The position numbers and the translations under genes are program-made. A DNA stretch of 64,000 nt from Alphaproteobacteria bacterium (GTDB lineage: Bacteria > Pseudomonadota > Alphaproteobacteria > Reyranellales > Reyranellaceae), in NCBI GenBank assembly GCA_017308235.1, contig JAFKFL010000010.1, positions 248,001-312,000 on the forward strand, in the 5' to 3' direction. Shown in pieces: positions 18,167 to 31,956 of this stretch (positions within the stretch are counted from its first letter, which is position 1; the number at the start of each line of letters is the position of its first letter). Below the pieces are notes generated by a model, which did no database searches, was not told the DNA's origin, and was given only the letters and a program-made list of their open reading frames with translations.

Positions 18167-18410
18167 CGAGTAACACCCTGTTTCAGAAGATGCTTTTGTT
18201 CGGTTCGACAATATAGTCTCATATTGGTATTAATTATGAATGTCTCACGATCATTCTGATCGTCATCCTTGTGACGTGGAAATTTCTTGCTGGAATTAGG
18301 TCAGCTTTATTGACTTTCTTTTTCAAGAGTGCTGAATACCATCCATCGCGCAGCTTTTGCCCCTGGCAGGTGATCGAAGCGCAATATAATTTCAATCCTG
18401 AGAGACCGGC
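18167..18410. other. AT-richer intergenic region upstream of gltD, with two palindromes
   Basis: This 244-base gap is visibly richer in A and T than the flanking genes and contains no convincing ORF. It holds a perfect inverted repeat CAATAT-AGTCTC-ATATTG (18209-18226) and a 17-base palindrome ACGATCA-TTC-TGATCGT (18247-18263). A weak sigma-70-like pair, TTGACT and TGAATA with a 17-base spacer, lies further down (about 18309-18337). The first hairpins may end the NDUFA9-like transcript or act as operators for glutamate synthase. Confidence 0.4.
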
Positions 18411-19850
18411 ATGGCCGAGAGGATGTTGAAGTTCGTCGGAACGCCCCAGGCCTTGCCCGAAAAGCGGCCGGCAGCCGAGCGTCGCCGCGACTTCCAGGAG
18501 ATCTACGAACGCTATGCCCGGGAAAAGGCCGCCGAGCAGGCTGCGCGTTGCTCGCAATGCGGCGTGCCTTTCTGCCAGGTCCATTGCCCGCTGCACAACA
18601 ACATCCCCGACTGGCTGAAACTCACCGCCGAAGGGCGGCTCGACGAGGCCTATGAACTTTCCTCGGCCACCAACAACTTCCCCGAAATCTGTGGTCGGAT
18701 CTGCCCGCAGGACCGCCTGTGCGAAGGCAACTGCGTCATCGAGAAGGGCTTCGACTCGGTCACGATCGGATCGGTCGAGAAGTTCATCACCGACACGGCG
18801 TGGGAGAAGGGCTGGATCAAGCCTATCCGGCCGCGCCACGAGAAGCCCCAGAGTGTGGGCATCGTGGGGGCGGGTCCGGCGGGCCTTGCCGCAGCGGAGC
18901 AATTGCGCCGCAAGGGCTACCAGGTCGCGATCTACGATCGCTACGACCGCGTGGGCGGGCTGCTGATCTACGGCATTCCCAACTTCAAGCTCGAAAAGGA
19001 TGTGGTGCAGCGGCGGGAGAAGCTGCTGCGCGATTCCAAGGTCCGGTTCCACCTGAACTGCGAGGTCGGCCGCGACGTCACGCTCGAGGAGCTACGCCAA
19101 CAACACGACGCGGTGCTGCTGGCGACCGGCGTCTACAAGGCACGCGACATCCAGGCGCCGGGCATAGGCGTGCTCGGCATCGTGGCGGCACTCGACTACC
19201 TGACCGCCTCGAACCGCGCCGGTCTCGGTGACACCGTCGCCGAGTTCGAGTCGGGCGTCCTCGACGCCCGTGGCAAGAATGTCGTGGTGCTGGGCGGTGG
19301 CGACACGGCGATGGACTGCGTGCGTACGGCGGTGCGCCAGGGCGCTCGGTCGGTGAAGTGCCTTTATCGGCGCGACCGCGCCAACATGCCGGGCTCGCAG
19401 CGCGAGGTGAAGCACGCCGAGGAAGAAGGCGTCGAGTTCGTCTGGCTCACCGCGCCACAGTCCTTTCTCGGCACAGAAAGTGTCACCCACGTCCGTTCGG
19501 TGCGCATCCATCTCGGCATGCCGGATGCCTCGGGCCGCCAGACGCCGCAGGAAATCCCGAACAGCCACATGAATGTCGAAGCCGACCTGGTGCTGAAGGC
19601 GTTGGGCTTCGATCCAGAGGATCTGCCGGCGATGATGCAGGCGCCGGATCTCGGCGTCACCGGCTGGGGCACGCTCAAGATCGACTGGCGCAGCATGATG
19701 ACCAGTCTCGATGGCGTGTTCGCGGCCGGCGACATCGTGCGCGGCGCCTCGCTCGTGGTGTGGGCCGTCCGTGACGGCCGCGACGCCGCGGACCACATCC
19801 ACTCCTATCTTTCAAACAAGACGGCGACGCTCGCCGTCGCTGCGGAGTAG
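18411..19850 (+). CDS. gltD: Glutamate synthase small subunit
   Basis: This 479-residue flavoprotein passes NADPH electrons to GltB for glutamate formation from glutamine and 2-oxoglutarate. The N-terminal iron-sulfur cysteines are in place (Cys47, Cys50, Cys55 and Cys59 in CSQCGVPFCQVHC, then CPQDRLCEGNC). The FAD fold reads VGIVGAGPAGLAAAEQL and the NADPH fold VVVLGGGDTAMDC. It lies upstream of gltB, with two unrelated small genes between them. Confidence 0.96.
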   Translation: MAERMLKFVGTPQALPEKRPAAERRRDFQEIYERYAREKAAEQAARCSQCGVPFCQVHCPLHNNIPDWLKLTAEGRLDEAYELSSATNNFPEICGRICPQDRLCEGNCVIEKGFDSVTIGSVEKFITDTAWEKGWIKPIRPRHEKPQSVGIVGAGPAGLAAAEQLRRKGYQVAIYDRYDRVGGLLIYGIPNFKLEKDVVQRREKLLRDSKVRFHLNCEVGRDVTLEELRQQHDAVLLATGVYKARDIQAPGIGVLGIVAALDYLTASNRAGLGDTVAEFESGVLDARGKNVVVLGGGDTAMDCVRTAVRQGARSVKCLYRRDRANMPGSQREVKHAEEEGVEFVWLTAPQSFLGTESVTHVRSVRIHLGMPDASGRQTPQEIPNSHMNVEADLVLKALGFDPEDLPAMMQAPDLGVTGWGTLKIDWRSMMTSLDGVFAAGDIVRGASLVVWAVRDGRDAADHIHSYLSNKTATLAVAAE

Positions 19851-19854
19851 CGCC

Positions 19855-20469
19855 GTGCTGACGCTTTACGACTTCATGGGCTCGGGCAACGGCTACAAGG
19901 TACGCCTGCTGCTGGCGCAACTCGGCCTCCCCTACAAGCTTGTCGAGTGCGACATCCTGAAGGGCGAGACTCGCACGCCAGAGTTCCTGCAGAAGAATCC
20001 CAACGGCCGCATCCCGACTCTGCAGCTCGAGGACGGCAGCCATCTCGCCGAGTCAGGCGCGATCCTCTGGTATCTCGCGGAAGGTACGGCCTTCGCGCCG
20101 GCCGACCGCAAGACGCGCGCGGAGACCCTGCAGTGGATGTTCTTCGAGCAGTATAGCCACGAACCCTACATCGCGGTCGTACGCTTTTGGCGTCACTTCT
20201 TTGATGAGCTCACGCCGCTCCAGGAACTCGACCTCCCCGAGCGCGTCGCGAAGGGCTATGCCGCGCTGGAGGTGATGGAGCGGCATCTCGAGACACGGCC
20301 CTTTTTCGTCGGCAAGCGCTATGGCCTCGCCGATATCGCGCTCTACGCCTACACGCACGTCGCGTACGAAGGCGGATTCGATCTCGCGCGCTATCCGCAC
20401 ATCAATGGCTGGCTGTCTCGGGTGGTCGAGCAGCCGGGATACATCACCATGGACCACAAGCCTGCATGA
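19855..20469 (+). CDS. Glutathione S-transferase family protein
   Basis: The 204-residue protein has an N-terminal thioredoxin-like domain (TLYDFMGSGNGYKVRLLLAQ, NPNGRIPTLQLEDG, LAESGAILWYLAE) and an all-helical C-terminal domain with FFVGKRYGLADIALYAY. The start is a GTG four bases after the gltD stop; no later start would keep the first strand. The substrate is unknown. Its place between gltD and gltB suggests co-transcription with glutamate synthase. Confidence 0.9.
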   Translation: MLTLYDFMGSGNGYKVRLLLAQLGLPYKLVECDILKGETRTPEFLQKNPNGRIPTLQLEDGSHLAESGAILWYLAEGTAFAPADRKTRAETLQWMFFEQYSHEPYIAVVRFWRHFFDELTPLQELDLPERVAKGYAALEVMERHLETRPFFVGKRYGLADIALYAYTHVAYEGGFDLARYPHINGWLSRVVEQPGYITMDHKPA

Positions 20470-20482
20470 AAGGGAGAAAACG

Positions 20483-20665
20483 ATGCCGATGATCAATGTG
20501 CAGATGTTCGAGGGCCGCACCACCGAACAGCGCCGCAAACTGGCCAAGGAACTCACCGACGCGACCTGCCGCGCGCTCGGCTGCACGCCTGATGCCGTCC
20601 AGGTGATCCTGACCGACGTCAAGAAAGAGAACTGGGCCGACGCCGGGAAGCTCTTTTCAGATTAG
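20483..20665 (+). CDS. 4-oxalocrotonate tautomerase family protein
   Basis: The 60-residue protein starts MPMINVQMFEG, giving the N-terminal catalytic proline after methionine removal that defines the tautomerase superfamily. The size and RTTEQRRKLAKELTDA helix fit 4-OT, which normally forms hexamers. AGGGAGAAAACG precedes the ATG. Typical substrates are 2-hydroxymuconate-like enols from aromatic degradation, but no such pathway is nearby, so the substrate is open. Confidence 0.88.
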   Translation: MPMINVQMFEGRTTEQRRKLAKELTDATCRALGCTPDAVQVILTDVKKENWADAGKLFSD

Positions 20666-20706
20666 CCAGTCGCTCTCCCAAACGAGCGGGAGGCAAGGAA
20701 TACGCC

Positions 20707-25248
<4,542 letters not shown>

Positions 25249-25272
25249 TTCTCGGGCGGAGGTGCTCTCGAC

Positions 25273-26055
25273 CTAGTCGTGCGGCGCGTCCAGCGCCGCG
25301 CTGTCTCCGAGTGACTCATCCTTCAGGCTGACGCCCGAGAGGCCGCGCCGGCGCATTTCCCGCAGGAGGTAGGCGAGTCTCGCCGCCGCCTCCGGATACC
25401 TCACACCTTCGGACCGGATGTTCGAGATGCAGTTGCGGCCGGCATCCGTCGTGGCGGAGGTCGGACGCCAGGTGACATAAGCGCCGAGGCTGTCCGGCGC
25501 CGAGAGACCCGGACGCTCGCCGATCAGCACGACGACCGAGCGGGCGCCGAGAGCGGGCGCGACCGCATCGCCGATCGCGACGCGGCCCTGCCGAACCAGG
25601 ACCAGCGGTGCCAGATCCCAATGCGCGGCCTTGAGCATCGGTAGTAACGCCTGAAGCAGCGGCAGCGCATGCCGTTCGACAGCCTGGGCAGACAGTCCAT
25701 CCGCCACGACAATCGCCAGATCGGTGGCTACCGCATGAGGCGCCAACATTGCGCGCGCCGGGTCGGCCAGCTTCCGACCAAGATCGGGCCGCGCCAGGTA
25801 GGTCGGCCGGTCCGGCGCAGCACTATCGACCGTGAGTACCGGAAGGTCGAAGCCCGCAACCGCGGCCGCGAATGCCGAAAAGTCGACAGCCTGATTGACG
25901 GCATCGCGCGCTCGCGCATGGGCAAGCCGGAAATCCAACAGCGGTGCCGTCGCGAGCGAAGCGCCGCTACGGGCGAGTCCGATGCGCGCCGTTGTGAGCG
26001 TCCGCAGCGTCGACCAAGCATCACTTGTCAGAGTTGGTGGCTTCTCCCGGTTCAT
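25273..26055 (-). CDS. eutC: Ethanolamine ammonia-lyase small subunit
   Basis: This 260-residue EutC forms the coenzyme B12-dependent lyase with EutB, converting ethanolamine into acetaldehyde and ammonia. The conserved VVADGLSAQAVERHALPLL and the C-terminal GRNCISNIRSEGVRYPEAAARLAYLLREM are typical. It starts three bases after the eutB stop, so the two are translated together. No microcompartment shell, EutA reactivase or aldehyde dehydrogenase gene is adjacent. Confidence 0.95.
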   Translation of the reverse strand: MNREKPPTLTSDAWSTLRTLTTARIGLARSGASLATAPLLDFRLAHARARDAVNQAVDFSAFAAAVAGFDLPVLTVDSAAPDRPTYLARPDLGRKLADPARAMLAPHAVATDLAIVVADGLSAQAVERHALPLLQALLPMLKAAHWDLAPLVLVRQGRVAIGDAVAPALGARSVVVLIGERPGLSAPDSLGAYVTWRPTSATTDAGRNCISNIRSEGVRYPEAAARLAYLLREMRRRGLSGVSLKDESLGDSAALDAPHD

Positions 26056-26058
26056 CGC

Positions 26059-27438
26059 TCAAGCCATCGGGAGAAGCTGGCGCAGCCGCTCGGGCAGGTC
26101 GCGCGGCCGGACATGGCCGGCCTTGTCCAGCAGGCCTTGTGCGCCGAGCCAGGCCTCGAACTCCGGCGCGGGGCGGCGGCCCATCAGGTCGCGCATGGCG
26201 AGCGCATCGTGGAACGACGTGCTCTGATAGCCCAACATGACATCGTCGGCGCCGGGCACACCCATGACGAAATTGACGCCGGCGGTGGTCAACAAGGTGA
26301 GCAGCGTGTCCATGTCGTCCTGATCGGCCTCGGCATGGTTCGTGTAGCAGACGTCGCAGCCCATCGGCAGGCCCAGCAGCTTGCCGCAGAAATGATCCTC
26401 TAGTCCGGCGCGAATGATCTCTTTGCCGTTGTAGAGATATTCCGGCCCGATGAAGCCCACGACCGTGTTGACGAGCAACGGCTGGAAGTGACGGGCGACC
26501 GCATAGGCGCGCGCCTCGAGCGTCTGCTGATCGACGCCGTGATGCGCCAGCGCCGAAAGCGCCGAGCCCTGGCCGGTCTCGAAATACATCACGTTGTCGC
26601 CGACCGTGCCCCGAGCGAGCGACAGGGCGGCCTCCCGCGCCTCAGCGAGCATCGCCAGATTGATGCCGAAGCTGCGATTTGCCGCCTCGGTGCCGGCGAT
26701 CGACTGGAACACCAGATCGACCGGCGCCCCGCCGCGGATCAGGTCGAGCGTCGTCGTGACATGGGTCAAGACACAGCTCTGCGTCGGGATATCGAGCTTC
26801 TGCCGGATCTCGTCGAGCAGTCGGAGCAGTGCCAGGATATGGTTCGGGCTGTCGGTCGCGGGATTGATCCCGATCGTCGCATCGCCCGATCCCAGCAGCA
26901 GCCCATCGAGGATACTGGCCGCGATACCGCGCGGATCGTCGTTCGGGTGATTCGGCTGCAGTCGGGTGGAGAGACGGCCGGCAAGCCCGATCGTGCCACG
27001 GAAGCGCGTCACCACCTGGCACTTGGCCGCGATCACGATCAGGTCCTGTACGCGGGCGAGCTTGGCCACGGCAGCGGCCATCTCGGGCGTGATGCCCAGC
27101 GCAATCTTCGCCAGCACCGATGACGTCACCGCATCCGACAGAAGCCAGTCGCGGAAGCCACCGACCGTGAGATGGCCGATCGGCGCGAAGGCGGCCGCAT
27201 TGTGACTGTCGATGATCAGCCGCGAGACCTCGTCGGCCTCGTACGGCACCAGCAAGTCTTCGAGGAAGGTTTTCAGCGGCAGGTCGGCGAGCGCGAACTG
27301 GGCAGCGACTCGCGCTTCGGCTGTCGGCGCCGCCAGGCCTGCGAGCCGGTCACCACTGCGCGCAGGCGTCGCGTGCGCCATGAGCTTGGCCAGGCTCTCG
27401 AACACATGGCGCTCGCCGCCGGCGTTTGCTGCGTACAT
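26059..27438 (-). CDS. eutB: Ethanolamine ammonia-lyase large subunit
   Basis: The 459-residue catalytic TIM-barrel subunit of ethanolamine ammonia-lyase shows the family stretches ANAGGERHVFESLAKLMAHA near the N-terminus, GLLLGSGDATIGINPATDS, YFETGQGSALSALAHHGVDQ and GCDVCYTNHAEADQDDMD. It needs adenosylcobalamin; the late cobalamin genes begin 4.5 kb away. The length is normal. Ethanolamine could serve as a nitrogen source, which fits the neighbouring glutamate synthase. Confidence 0.96.
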   Translation of the reverse strand: MYAANAGGERHVFESLAKLMAHATPARSGDRLAGLAAPTAEARVAAQFALADLPLKTFLEDLLVPYEADEVSRLIIDSHNAAAFAPIGHLTVGGFRDWLLSDAVTSSVLAKIALGITPEMAAAVAKLARVQDLIVIAAKCQVVTRFRGTIGLAGRLSTRLQPNHPNDDPRGIAASILDGLLLGSGDATIGINPATDSPNHILALLRLLDEIRQKLDIPTQSCVLTHVTTTLDLIRGGAPVDLVFQSIAGTEAANRSFGINLAMLAEAREAALSLARGTVGDNVMYFETGQGSALSALAHHGVDQQTLEARAYAVARHFQPLLVNTVVGFIGPEYLYNGKEIIRAGLEDHFCGKLLGLPMGCDVCYTNHAEADQDDMDTLLTLLTTAGVNFVMGVPGADDVMLGYQSTSFHDALAMRDLMGRRPAPEFEAWLGAQGLLDKAGHVRPRDLPERLRQLLPMA

Positions 27439-27543
27439 GGTCCGGCATCGTAATCGCGCCAGGGCTTGAGAGGAACAACGCGATCGACTGGAAACGGGTC
27501 GTGATCATCGACAGGAGCCAGCGGCGGGTTCTTGACGCAGGAC

Positions 27544-28656
27544 TTACGCGCGTTGCTCGGGCTTATACTTCCGCATCACCTTTTGCAGGAGATCGAGCGG
27601 CAGCGCGTGGACGGTGCGGCCGTCCCGGCCGGACATGGTCTCAGCCATGCACATGGTATTGAGGATCGCCTCTTCGGTGGCCTCGGCCGCCGCCTGAAAG
27701 AGGCTCGTCATCGCGTCGGGCGCAAGCATCTTCACGGTACTGATCTTGCTGTTCTGATCGATATGATTGCCCGTCGAGAACGCAATAAAGATGTCGCCGC
27801 TTCCGTTTGCCCCAATGCCGCCAACCCAGGCGAGCCCTGTGGTGGCCCGACGGGCAAGCCGCTGACATTGGATCGGAATGAGCGGCGCATCGGTCGCCAG
27901 AACAACGATGATGGAACCTTCCGTCGTCTGTGGTGGGACGGCACCTTTGCCCGAGCGATGCGCCGGCACCACGTCAGGTCCGATCTCGCGGCCGACCGGC
28001 ACGCCATCGACGCGCAACAGACCGCGAGTGCCGTAATTCGCCTGCACCAACGCGCCGATCGTATAGCGCTCGCCATTCTCGACGACGATGCGCGATGCCG
28101 TGCCCGTCCCGCCTTTGAATTCGTGACAGATCATGCCAGTGCCGCCACCAACGTTGCCTTCGGCAATGGCGCTGCCGCCGACCGCGCTATCGAACGCCGC
28201 GAATGCGTGCTCCTGCGTCAGGGTGAAACTTTGGATGTCACTCAGCCAGCCATCGTAGGTTTCGGCGACGACGGGCAGATGAAAGTCCTGGGACGCGCCA
28301 TCGCGAACCGCAATGGCCGTGATGGCGTCGCGGACGATTCCGACCTGGTAGGTGTTGGTGATCCCGATCGGCGCACCAAGCAGGCCCTGCTCCGCGAGCC
28401 AAGGAAGGCCGGTCATCTCGCCGTTGCCATTGAAGGAGAACGTCCCCGCGAAGACATAGTCGGTCCAGATTTCCCGTCCACGCGGCCAGATGGCCGTAAC
28501 CCCCGTCCGGGCAATCCGTGGCTTATCCTGGATGACGGTCGAGTAGCCCACTTTGACGCCCGCCACATCGGTGATGGCGTTGAGCGGTCCGGGTGGGAGA
28601 GTCCCAACCTTGAGACCGAGATCGCGCATGCGTGCACGGGGCATTGCTTCAGGCAT
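27544..28656 (-). CDS. P1-family aminopeptidase (DmpA type)
   Basis: This 370-residue Ntn-hydrolase is related to DmpA L-aminopeptidase/D-esterase. Such proteins self-cleave at a Gly-Ser bond to free the catalytic serine; the matching site is Gly247-Ser248 in EGSIIVVLATDAPL. Other family stretches are NAITDVAGVKVGYSTV, GNVGGGTGMICHEFKGGTG and GIGANGSGDIFIAF. No signal peptide is present. The peptide or amide substrate cannot be predicted. The gene is divergent from the alpha/beta hydrolase gene. Confidence 0.92.
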   Translation of the reverse strand: MPEAMPRARMRDLGLKVGTLPPGPLNAITDVAGVKVGYSTVIQDKPRIARTGVTAIWPRGREIWTDYVFAGTFSFNGNGEMTGLPWLAEQGLLGAPIGITNTYQVGIVRDAITAIAVRDGASQDFHLPVVAETYDGWLSDIQSFTLTQEHAFAAFDSAVGGSAIAEGNVGGGTGMICHEFKGGTGTASRIVVENGERYTIGALVQANYGTRGLLRVDGVPVGREIGPDVVPAHRSGKGAVPPQTTEGSIIVVLATDAPLIPIQCQRLARRATTGLAWVGGIGANGSGDIFIAFSTGNHIDQNSKISTVKMLAPDAMTSLFQAAAEATEEAILNTMCMAETMSGRDGRTVHALPLDLLQKVMRKYKPEQRA

Positions 28657-28769
28657 TGTTTGCTCTTGAGCTTGTGACGGGATGAGAACGGTCAGAACTT
28701 GGCCCTTCTCGGACCTCCCAGTATATCTCGTTCTATGTCGCTATCGGGACTGATTGAGGGAGGACGCGA

Positions 28770-29585
28770 ATGGACTGGGGCGCGATGAGCCGCGCGGCGC
28801 GCGACGCGGCGTACAACAACACGCTGGCTGTCGGAAACGCCGCCGCCGAGCTGCACGCGGCTCGCGAGCAGGCTTCCGCCGCCTTTCGAAAGGCCCATCC
28901 GGAGCATCTCGACTTGCGCTACGGACGGCGCGAGCGCAATAGCTGGGACCTGTTTCCCGCCGCCAATCCGGACGCGCCCTGCATCGTCTTCATTCATGGC
29001 GGCTACTGGCAGCGCAACGCCAAGGACCAGTTCGCGAACCTGATCGGTGGCCCCTACGCGCGCGGCTGGGCGGCAGCTCTGCCCGGCTATACGCTGGCGC
29101 CCGACGCCTCGCTCACCGAGATCGTGGCCGAGATCAATGCAGCGCTCGACTGGCTCGGCGCACACGGGCCGGAGCATGGCATCAAGGGCAAGGTGGTCCT
29201 GTCGGGTTGGTCGGCGGGCGGCCATCTCACAGCGATGTGTCTCGGCCATCCGCGTGTGAGTGCGGGCCTCGCGATCTCCGGCATCTTCGAGCTCGGCCCC
29301 ATCCGCGACACATATCTCGATGAGAAGCTCCGGCTCACCGATGCCGAGATCGAACAACTTTCACCCTTGCGCCTGCCCATGGTGGGGAAACCTCTGGCGA
29401 TCACCTATGGAAGCACCGAGTTGACCGCGCTGGTGAACGACAGCCGCAACCTCCACGTCGCGCGTTCTGCGTCTCATCTGCCAGGTGCGCTGATCCCGGT
29501 GGCCGGCGCCAATCATTTCACCATTGTCCATGAGCTGCGTGATGCCGACGGCGTCCTGACTCGGCAGCTGATGGCGCTGTTTTAG
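28770..29585 (+). CDS. Alpha/beta hydrolase, kynurenine-formamidase-like
   Basis: The 271-residue hydrolase carries the HGGYW oxyanion motif (residues 76-80) and a GWSAGG nucleophile elbow with Ser148, followed by an aspartate region (AITYGSTEL) and a catalytic His candidate in GANHFTIVHEL. This combination is usual in arylformamidase (AFMID-like) esterases that open N-formylkynurenine, but related enzymes hydrolyse other esters. GGGAGGACGCG precedes the start. No other kynurenine gene is seen. Confidence 0.8.
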   Translation: MDWGAMSRAARDAAYNNTLAVGNAAAELHAAREQASAAFRKAHPEHLDLRYGRRERNSWDLFPAANPDAPCIVFIHGGYWQRNAKDQFANLIGGPYARGWAAALPGYTLAPDASLTEIVAEINAALDWLGAHGPEHGIKGKVVLSGWSAGGHLTAMCLGHPRVSAGLAISGIFELGPIRDTYLDEKLRLTDAEIEQLSPLRLPMVGKPLAITYGSTELTALVNDSRNLHVARSASHLPGALIPVAGANHFTIVHELRDADGVLTRQLMALF

Positions 29586-29675
29586 CGCTTGGCGAAGGTC
29601 GAACCTGCGTCGCATTGACAGCGCGCGACCCGCTCCCGCATATGCCGATAGACGAGCTTTGCATGGAACGAGGCG

Positions 29676-30377
29676 ATGGCGAACAAGGTCTACAAGGATG
29701 CGAAATCGGCGCTCGAGGGACTGCTGAGCGACGACCTGATGCTGATGTGCGGCGGGTTCGGTCTGGTCGGCATTCCCGACAAGCTGATCCAGGCAGTGCG
29801 TGACGCAGGCGTGAAAGGACTCACCTGTGTCAGCAATAATGCCGGCATCGATGGCGCGGGTCTCGGGCTGCTGCTGGAGACCGGCCAGGTCAAGAAAATG
29901 ATCTCGTCCTACGTCGGCGAGAACAAGACCTTCGCCAAGCTCTATCTCGAGGGCAAGCTGGAGCTCGAATTCAATCCGCAAGGAACATTGGCCGAGCGCG
30001 TGCGCGCCGGCGGTGCGGGCATCCCGGCCTTCTACACCAAAACAGGCGTCGGCACGTTGGTGGCCGAGAACAAGGAGACCAAGGTCTTCGACGGTGAAGA
30101 ATATGTGATGGAGCGCGGTCTGTTCGGTGACATCGCGCTCATCAAGGCGTGGAAGGGCGATACCGCCGGCAACCTCGTCTATCGCAAGGCGGCGCGGAAC
30201 TTCAATCCGATGATGGCGACGGCGGCCAAGGTCTGCGTCGCCGAGGTCGAGGAACTGGTGCCGGTGGGCCAGATCGATCCCGACCATGTGCACACGCCCG
30301 CCGTGTTCGTGCAGCGCCTCTTCTGCGGCGCGCCGTACGAGAAGAAGATCGAGCAACGCACCATTCGCAAAGCCTAG
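29676..30377 (+). CDS. scoA: 3-oxoacid CoA-transferase subunit A
   Basis: The 233-residue alpha subunit of a family I CoA-transferase starts [20 protein letters not shown] and has the CoA-binding glycine stretch [15 protein letters not shown], then [16 protein letters not shown] and [25 protein letters not shown]. It transfers CoA from succinyl-CoA to acetoacetate or a related 3-oxoacid, together with the B subunit eleven bases downstream. The exact substrate is not readable; succinyl-CoA:3-ketoacid is the best match. Confidence 0.93.
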   Translation: MANKVYKDAKSALEGLLSDDLMLMCGGFGLVGIPDKLIQAVRDAGVKGLTCVSNNAGIDGAGLGLLLETGQVKKMISSYVGENKTFAKLYLEGKLELEFNPQGTLAERVRAGGAGIPAFYTKTGVGTLVAENKETKVFDGEEYVMERGLFGDIALIKAWKGDTAGNLVYRKAARNFNPMMATAAKVCVAEVEELVPVGQIDPDHVHTPAVFVQRLFCGAPYEKKIEQRTIRKA

Positions 30378-30388
30378 GAGACCGCAAA

Positions 30389-31048
30389 ATGGCCTGGACC
30401 CGCGAACAGATGGCGGCGCGCGCCGCCAAGGAACTGAAGGACGGCTTCTACGTGAACCTCGGCATCGGCATTCCGACCCTGGTGTCGAATTACATTCCAG
30501 AAGGCGTCGACATCACGCTACAAAGCGAGAACGGCATGCTGGGCGTCGGCCCCTTCCCGCTCGACAACGAGGTCGATGCCGACGTCATCAATGCCGGCAA
30601 GCAGACCGTGACCGAGGTGAAGGGCACGGCCTATTTCAGCTCGGCGGACAGCTTCGGCATGATCCGCGGCGGCCATATCGATCTTTCGATCCTGGGCGCC
30701 ATGGAAGTGGCCGAGAACGGCGATCTCGCCAACTGGATGATCCCGGGCAAGATGGTGAAGGGCATGGGCGGCGCGATGGATCTCGTCGCCGGCGTCAAGC
30801 GGGTGATCGTCACCATGGAGCATGTCTCCAAGGACGGTCAGTCGAAGCTCTTGAAGGAATGCACCTTGCCGCTCACCGGCCGGCGCGTGGTCGATATGGT
30901 GATCAGCGAGCTCGGCGTGTTCGGCATCGACAAGAAGAGCTCAGGCGGTGTCACGCTGCTCGAGCTCGCCGACGGCGTCACCATCGACGAGGTCAAAGCC
31001 AAGACAAAGGCGAAGCTCGCGATCGGCGCCGGCGTGAAGGCGGCTTAG
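30389..31048 (+). CDS. scoB: 3-oxoacid CoA-transferase subunit B
   Basis: The 219-residue beta subunit carries the catalytic glutamate, Glu47, in [13 protein letters not shown], and the typical [15 protein letters not shown] before it. The ATG at 30389 follows AGGAG and matches the family start ([16 protein letters not shown]). The gene ends 23 bases before a long inverted repeat that probably stops the transcript. Confidence 0.94.
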   Translation: MAWTREQMAARAAKELKDGFYVNLGIGIPTLVSNYIPEGVDITLQSENGMLGVGPFPLDNEVDADVINAGKQTVTEVKGTAYFSSADSFGMIRGGHIDLSILGAMEVAENGDLANWMIPGKMVKGMGGAMDLVAGVKRVIVTMEHVSKDGQSKLLKECTLPLTGRRVVDMVISELGVFGIDKKSSGGVTLLELADGVTIDEVKAKTKAKLAIGAGVKAA

Positions 31049-31071
31049 CCGCGCGCCGTCACCGCTGCTGC

Positions 31072-31146
31072 CGTGTCATCCCGAGCGAAGCGAGGGATCC
31101 TTGATCGGCACCGTGAAAGATCCCTCACTACGCTCGGGATGACACG
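31072..31146. repeat. 75-base inverted repeat, dispersed-repeat type, likely bidirectional terminator
   Basis: The arms CGTGTCATCCCGAGCG and CGCTCGGGATGACACG (16 bases) pair perfectly. After a four-base internal loop they continue with GAGGGATC/GATCCCTC, enclosing an 18-base loop. Elements with this GTCATCCCGAGCG...GAGGGATC consensus are known as frequent intergenic repeats in several bacterial groups. It sits between the convergent scoB and SYLF genes. Only one copy lies in the window. Confidence 0.75.
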
Positions 31147-31176
31147 ATTGCCGTGATCAAGTCCGGCTATGCCTCG

Positions 31177-31863
31177 CTACCACTTCGCGAGGAACTGGCG
31201 CAGCGGTTCGGCGCCCGGATTGGTGAAGCGCCGATCGATAACGATCGCCCGAGCGGTCGCGCCGGGACCGTAGTAGAGGGCGTTCCAATCGTCGTCGGCA
31301 TCGAGGTAAGAGCCCTCGAGCGACACGCCGGCGAACAGGCCTGCGGAATTCGAAAAGGCGATGATGTCGGTGCCGACCGCGGCCGTGGTCGCGCCTTCGA
31401 TGCCAGCGCCGATCGCCACCATCGTGATGCCGGCCTGGGCACCAAACTTGAATTTCTGATCCAGGATGGCGTTCAAGCCCTTCTCGGTCAGGATGATGAA
31501 CACGATCTCGGAGACCTTGCCGCCGATCTGCAAGCCGAGGCTGCCTGACCCCATGCCGTAGAAGGCAGGGTAGGACCAGTCGTTCGGCTTGCTGCGGGCC
31601 AGCAATGTGCCACGTCCGCCGGCCGCGCCCAGGATGAAGCCGCCCTGAACCAGCTCGGGAATGACCAGCACGCCCTTGGCGTTGCCCATGTGCTTGAGCG
31701 CGTCGGGGAAATCCTTGCCGCTCAGGACCTTTTGCGCCGATTGCAGACATTGGTCGACCAGCGACTGGCGTTTGGCATCGGCTCGGGCAGCAGTGGTGCC
31801 TACGAACGAGGCGGCAAAGGCGGCCGCAGTCCCCGCCAAGGCGGATCGGCGATCGAGCTTCAT
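31177..31863 (-). CDS. SYLF-domain lipid-binding protein, exported
   Basis: The 228-residue protein starts with a Tat-like signal (MKLDRRSALAGTAAAFAASF) ending near ARADA. The rest is a SYLF (Ysc84-type) domain: LVIPELVQGGFILGAAGGRGTLL, WSYPAFYGMGSGSLGLQIGGKV and FSNSAGLFAGVSLEGSYL. Eukaryotic SYLF domains bind phosphoinositides; bacterial members are periplasmic or membrane-associated with unknown roles. An in-frame start at 31914 is possible, but AAGGAG supports 31863. Confidence 0.9.
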   Translation of the reverse strand: MKLDRRSALAGTAAAFAASFVGTTAARADAKRQSLVDQCLQSAQKVLSGKDFPDALKHMGNAKGVLVIPELVQGGFILGAAGGRGTLLARSKPNDWSYPAFYGMGSGSLGLQIGGKVSEIVFIILTEKGLNAILDQKFKFGAQAGITMVAIGAGIEGATTAAVGTDIIAFSNSAGLFAGVSLEGSYLDADDDWNALYYGPGATARAIVIDRRFTNPGAEPLRQFLAKW

Positions 31864-31956
31864 ATTCTGCTCCTTGGTTGGCAGGCGACGCCGAGGAAGC
31901 GCCTTGAGGCCCACAACAGAGCAATCATAGCACGGTTCAGGGCGGAATTGCGGCCC

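Noticed and set aside
18360..18400. Sigma-54 promoter in front of gltD (CTGGCAGGTGATCGAAGC)
   Set aside because: The GG and GC elements are 12 bases apart instead of 10, and the TTGC half is missing.
27532..28677. 381-codon plus-strand frame opposite the DmpA-type peptidase
   Set aside because: The peptidase frame carries the autocleavage motif and conserved family stretches; the plus-strand frame shows only composition bias.
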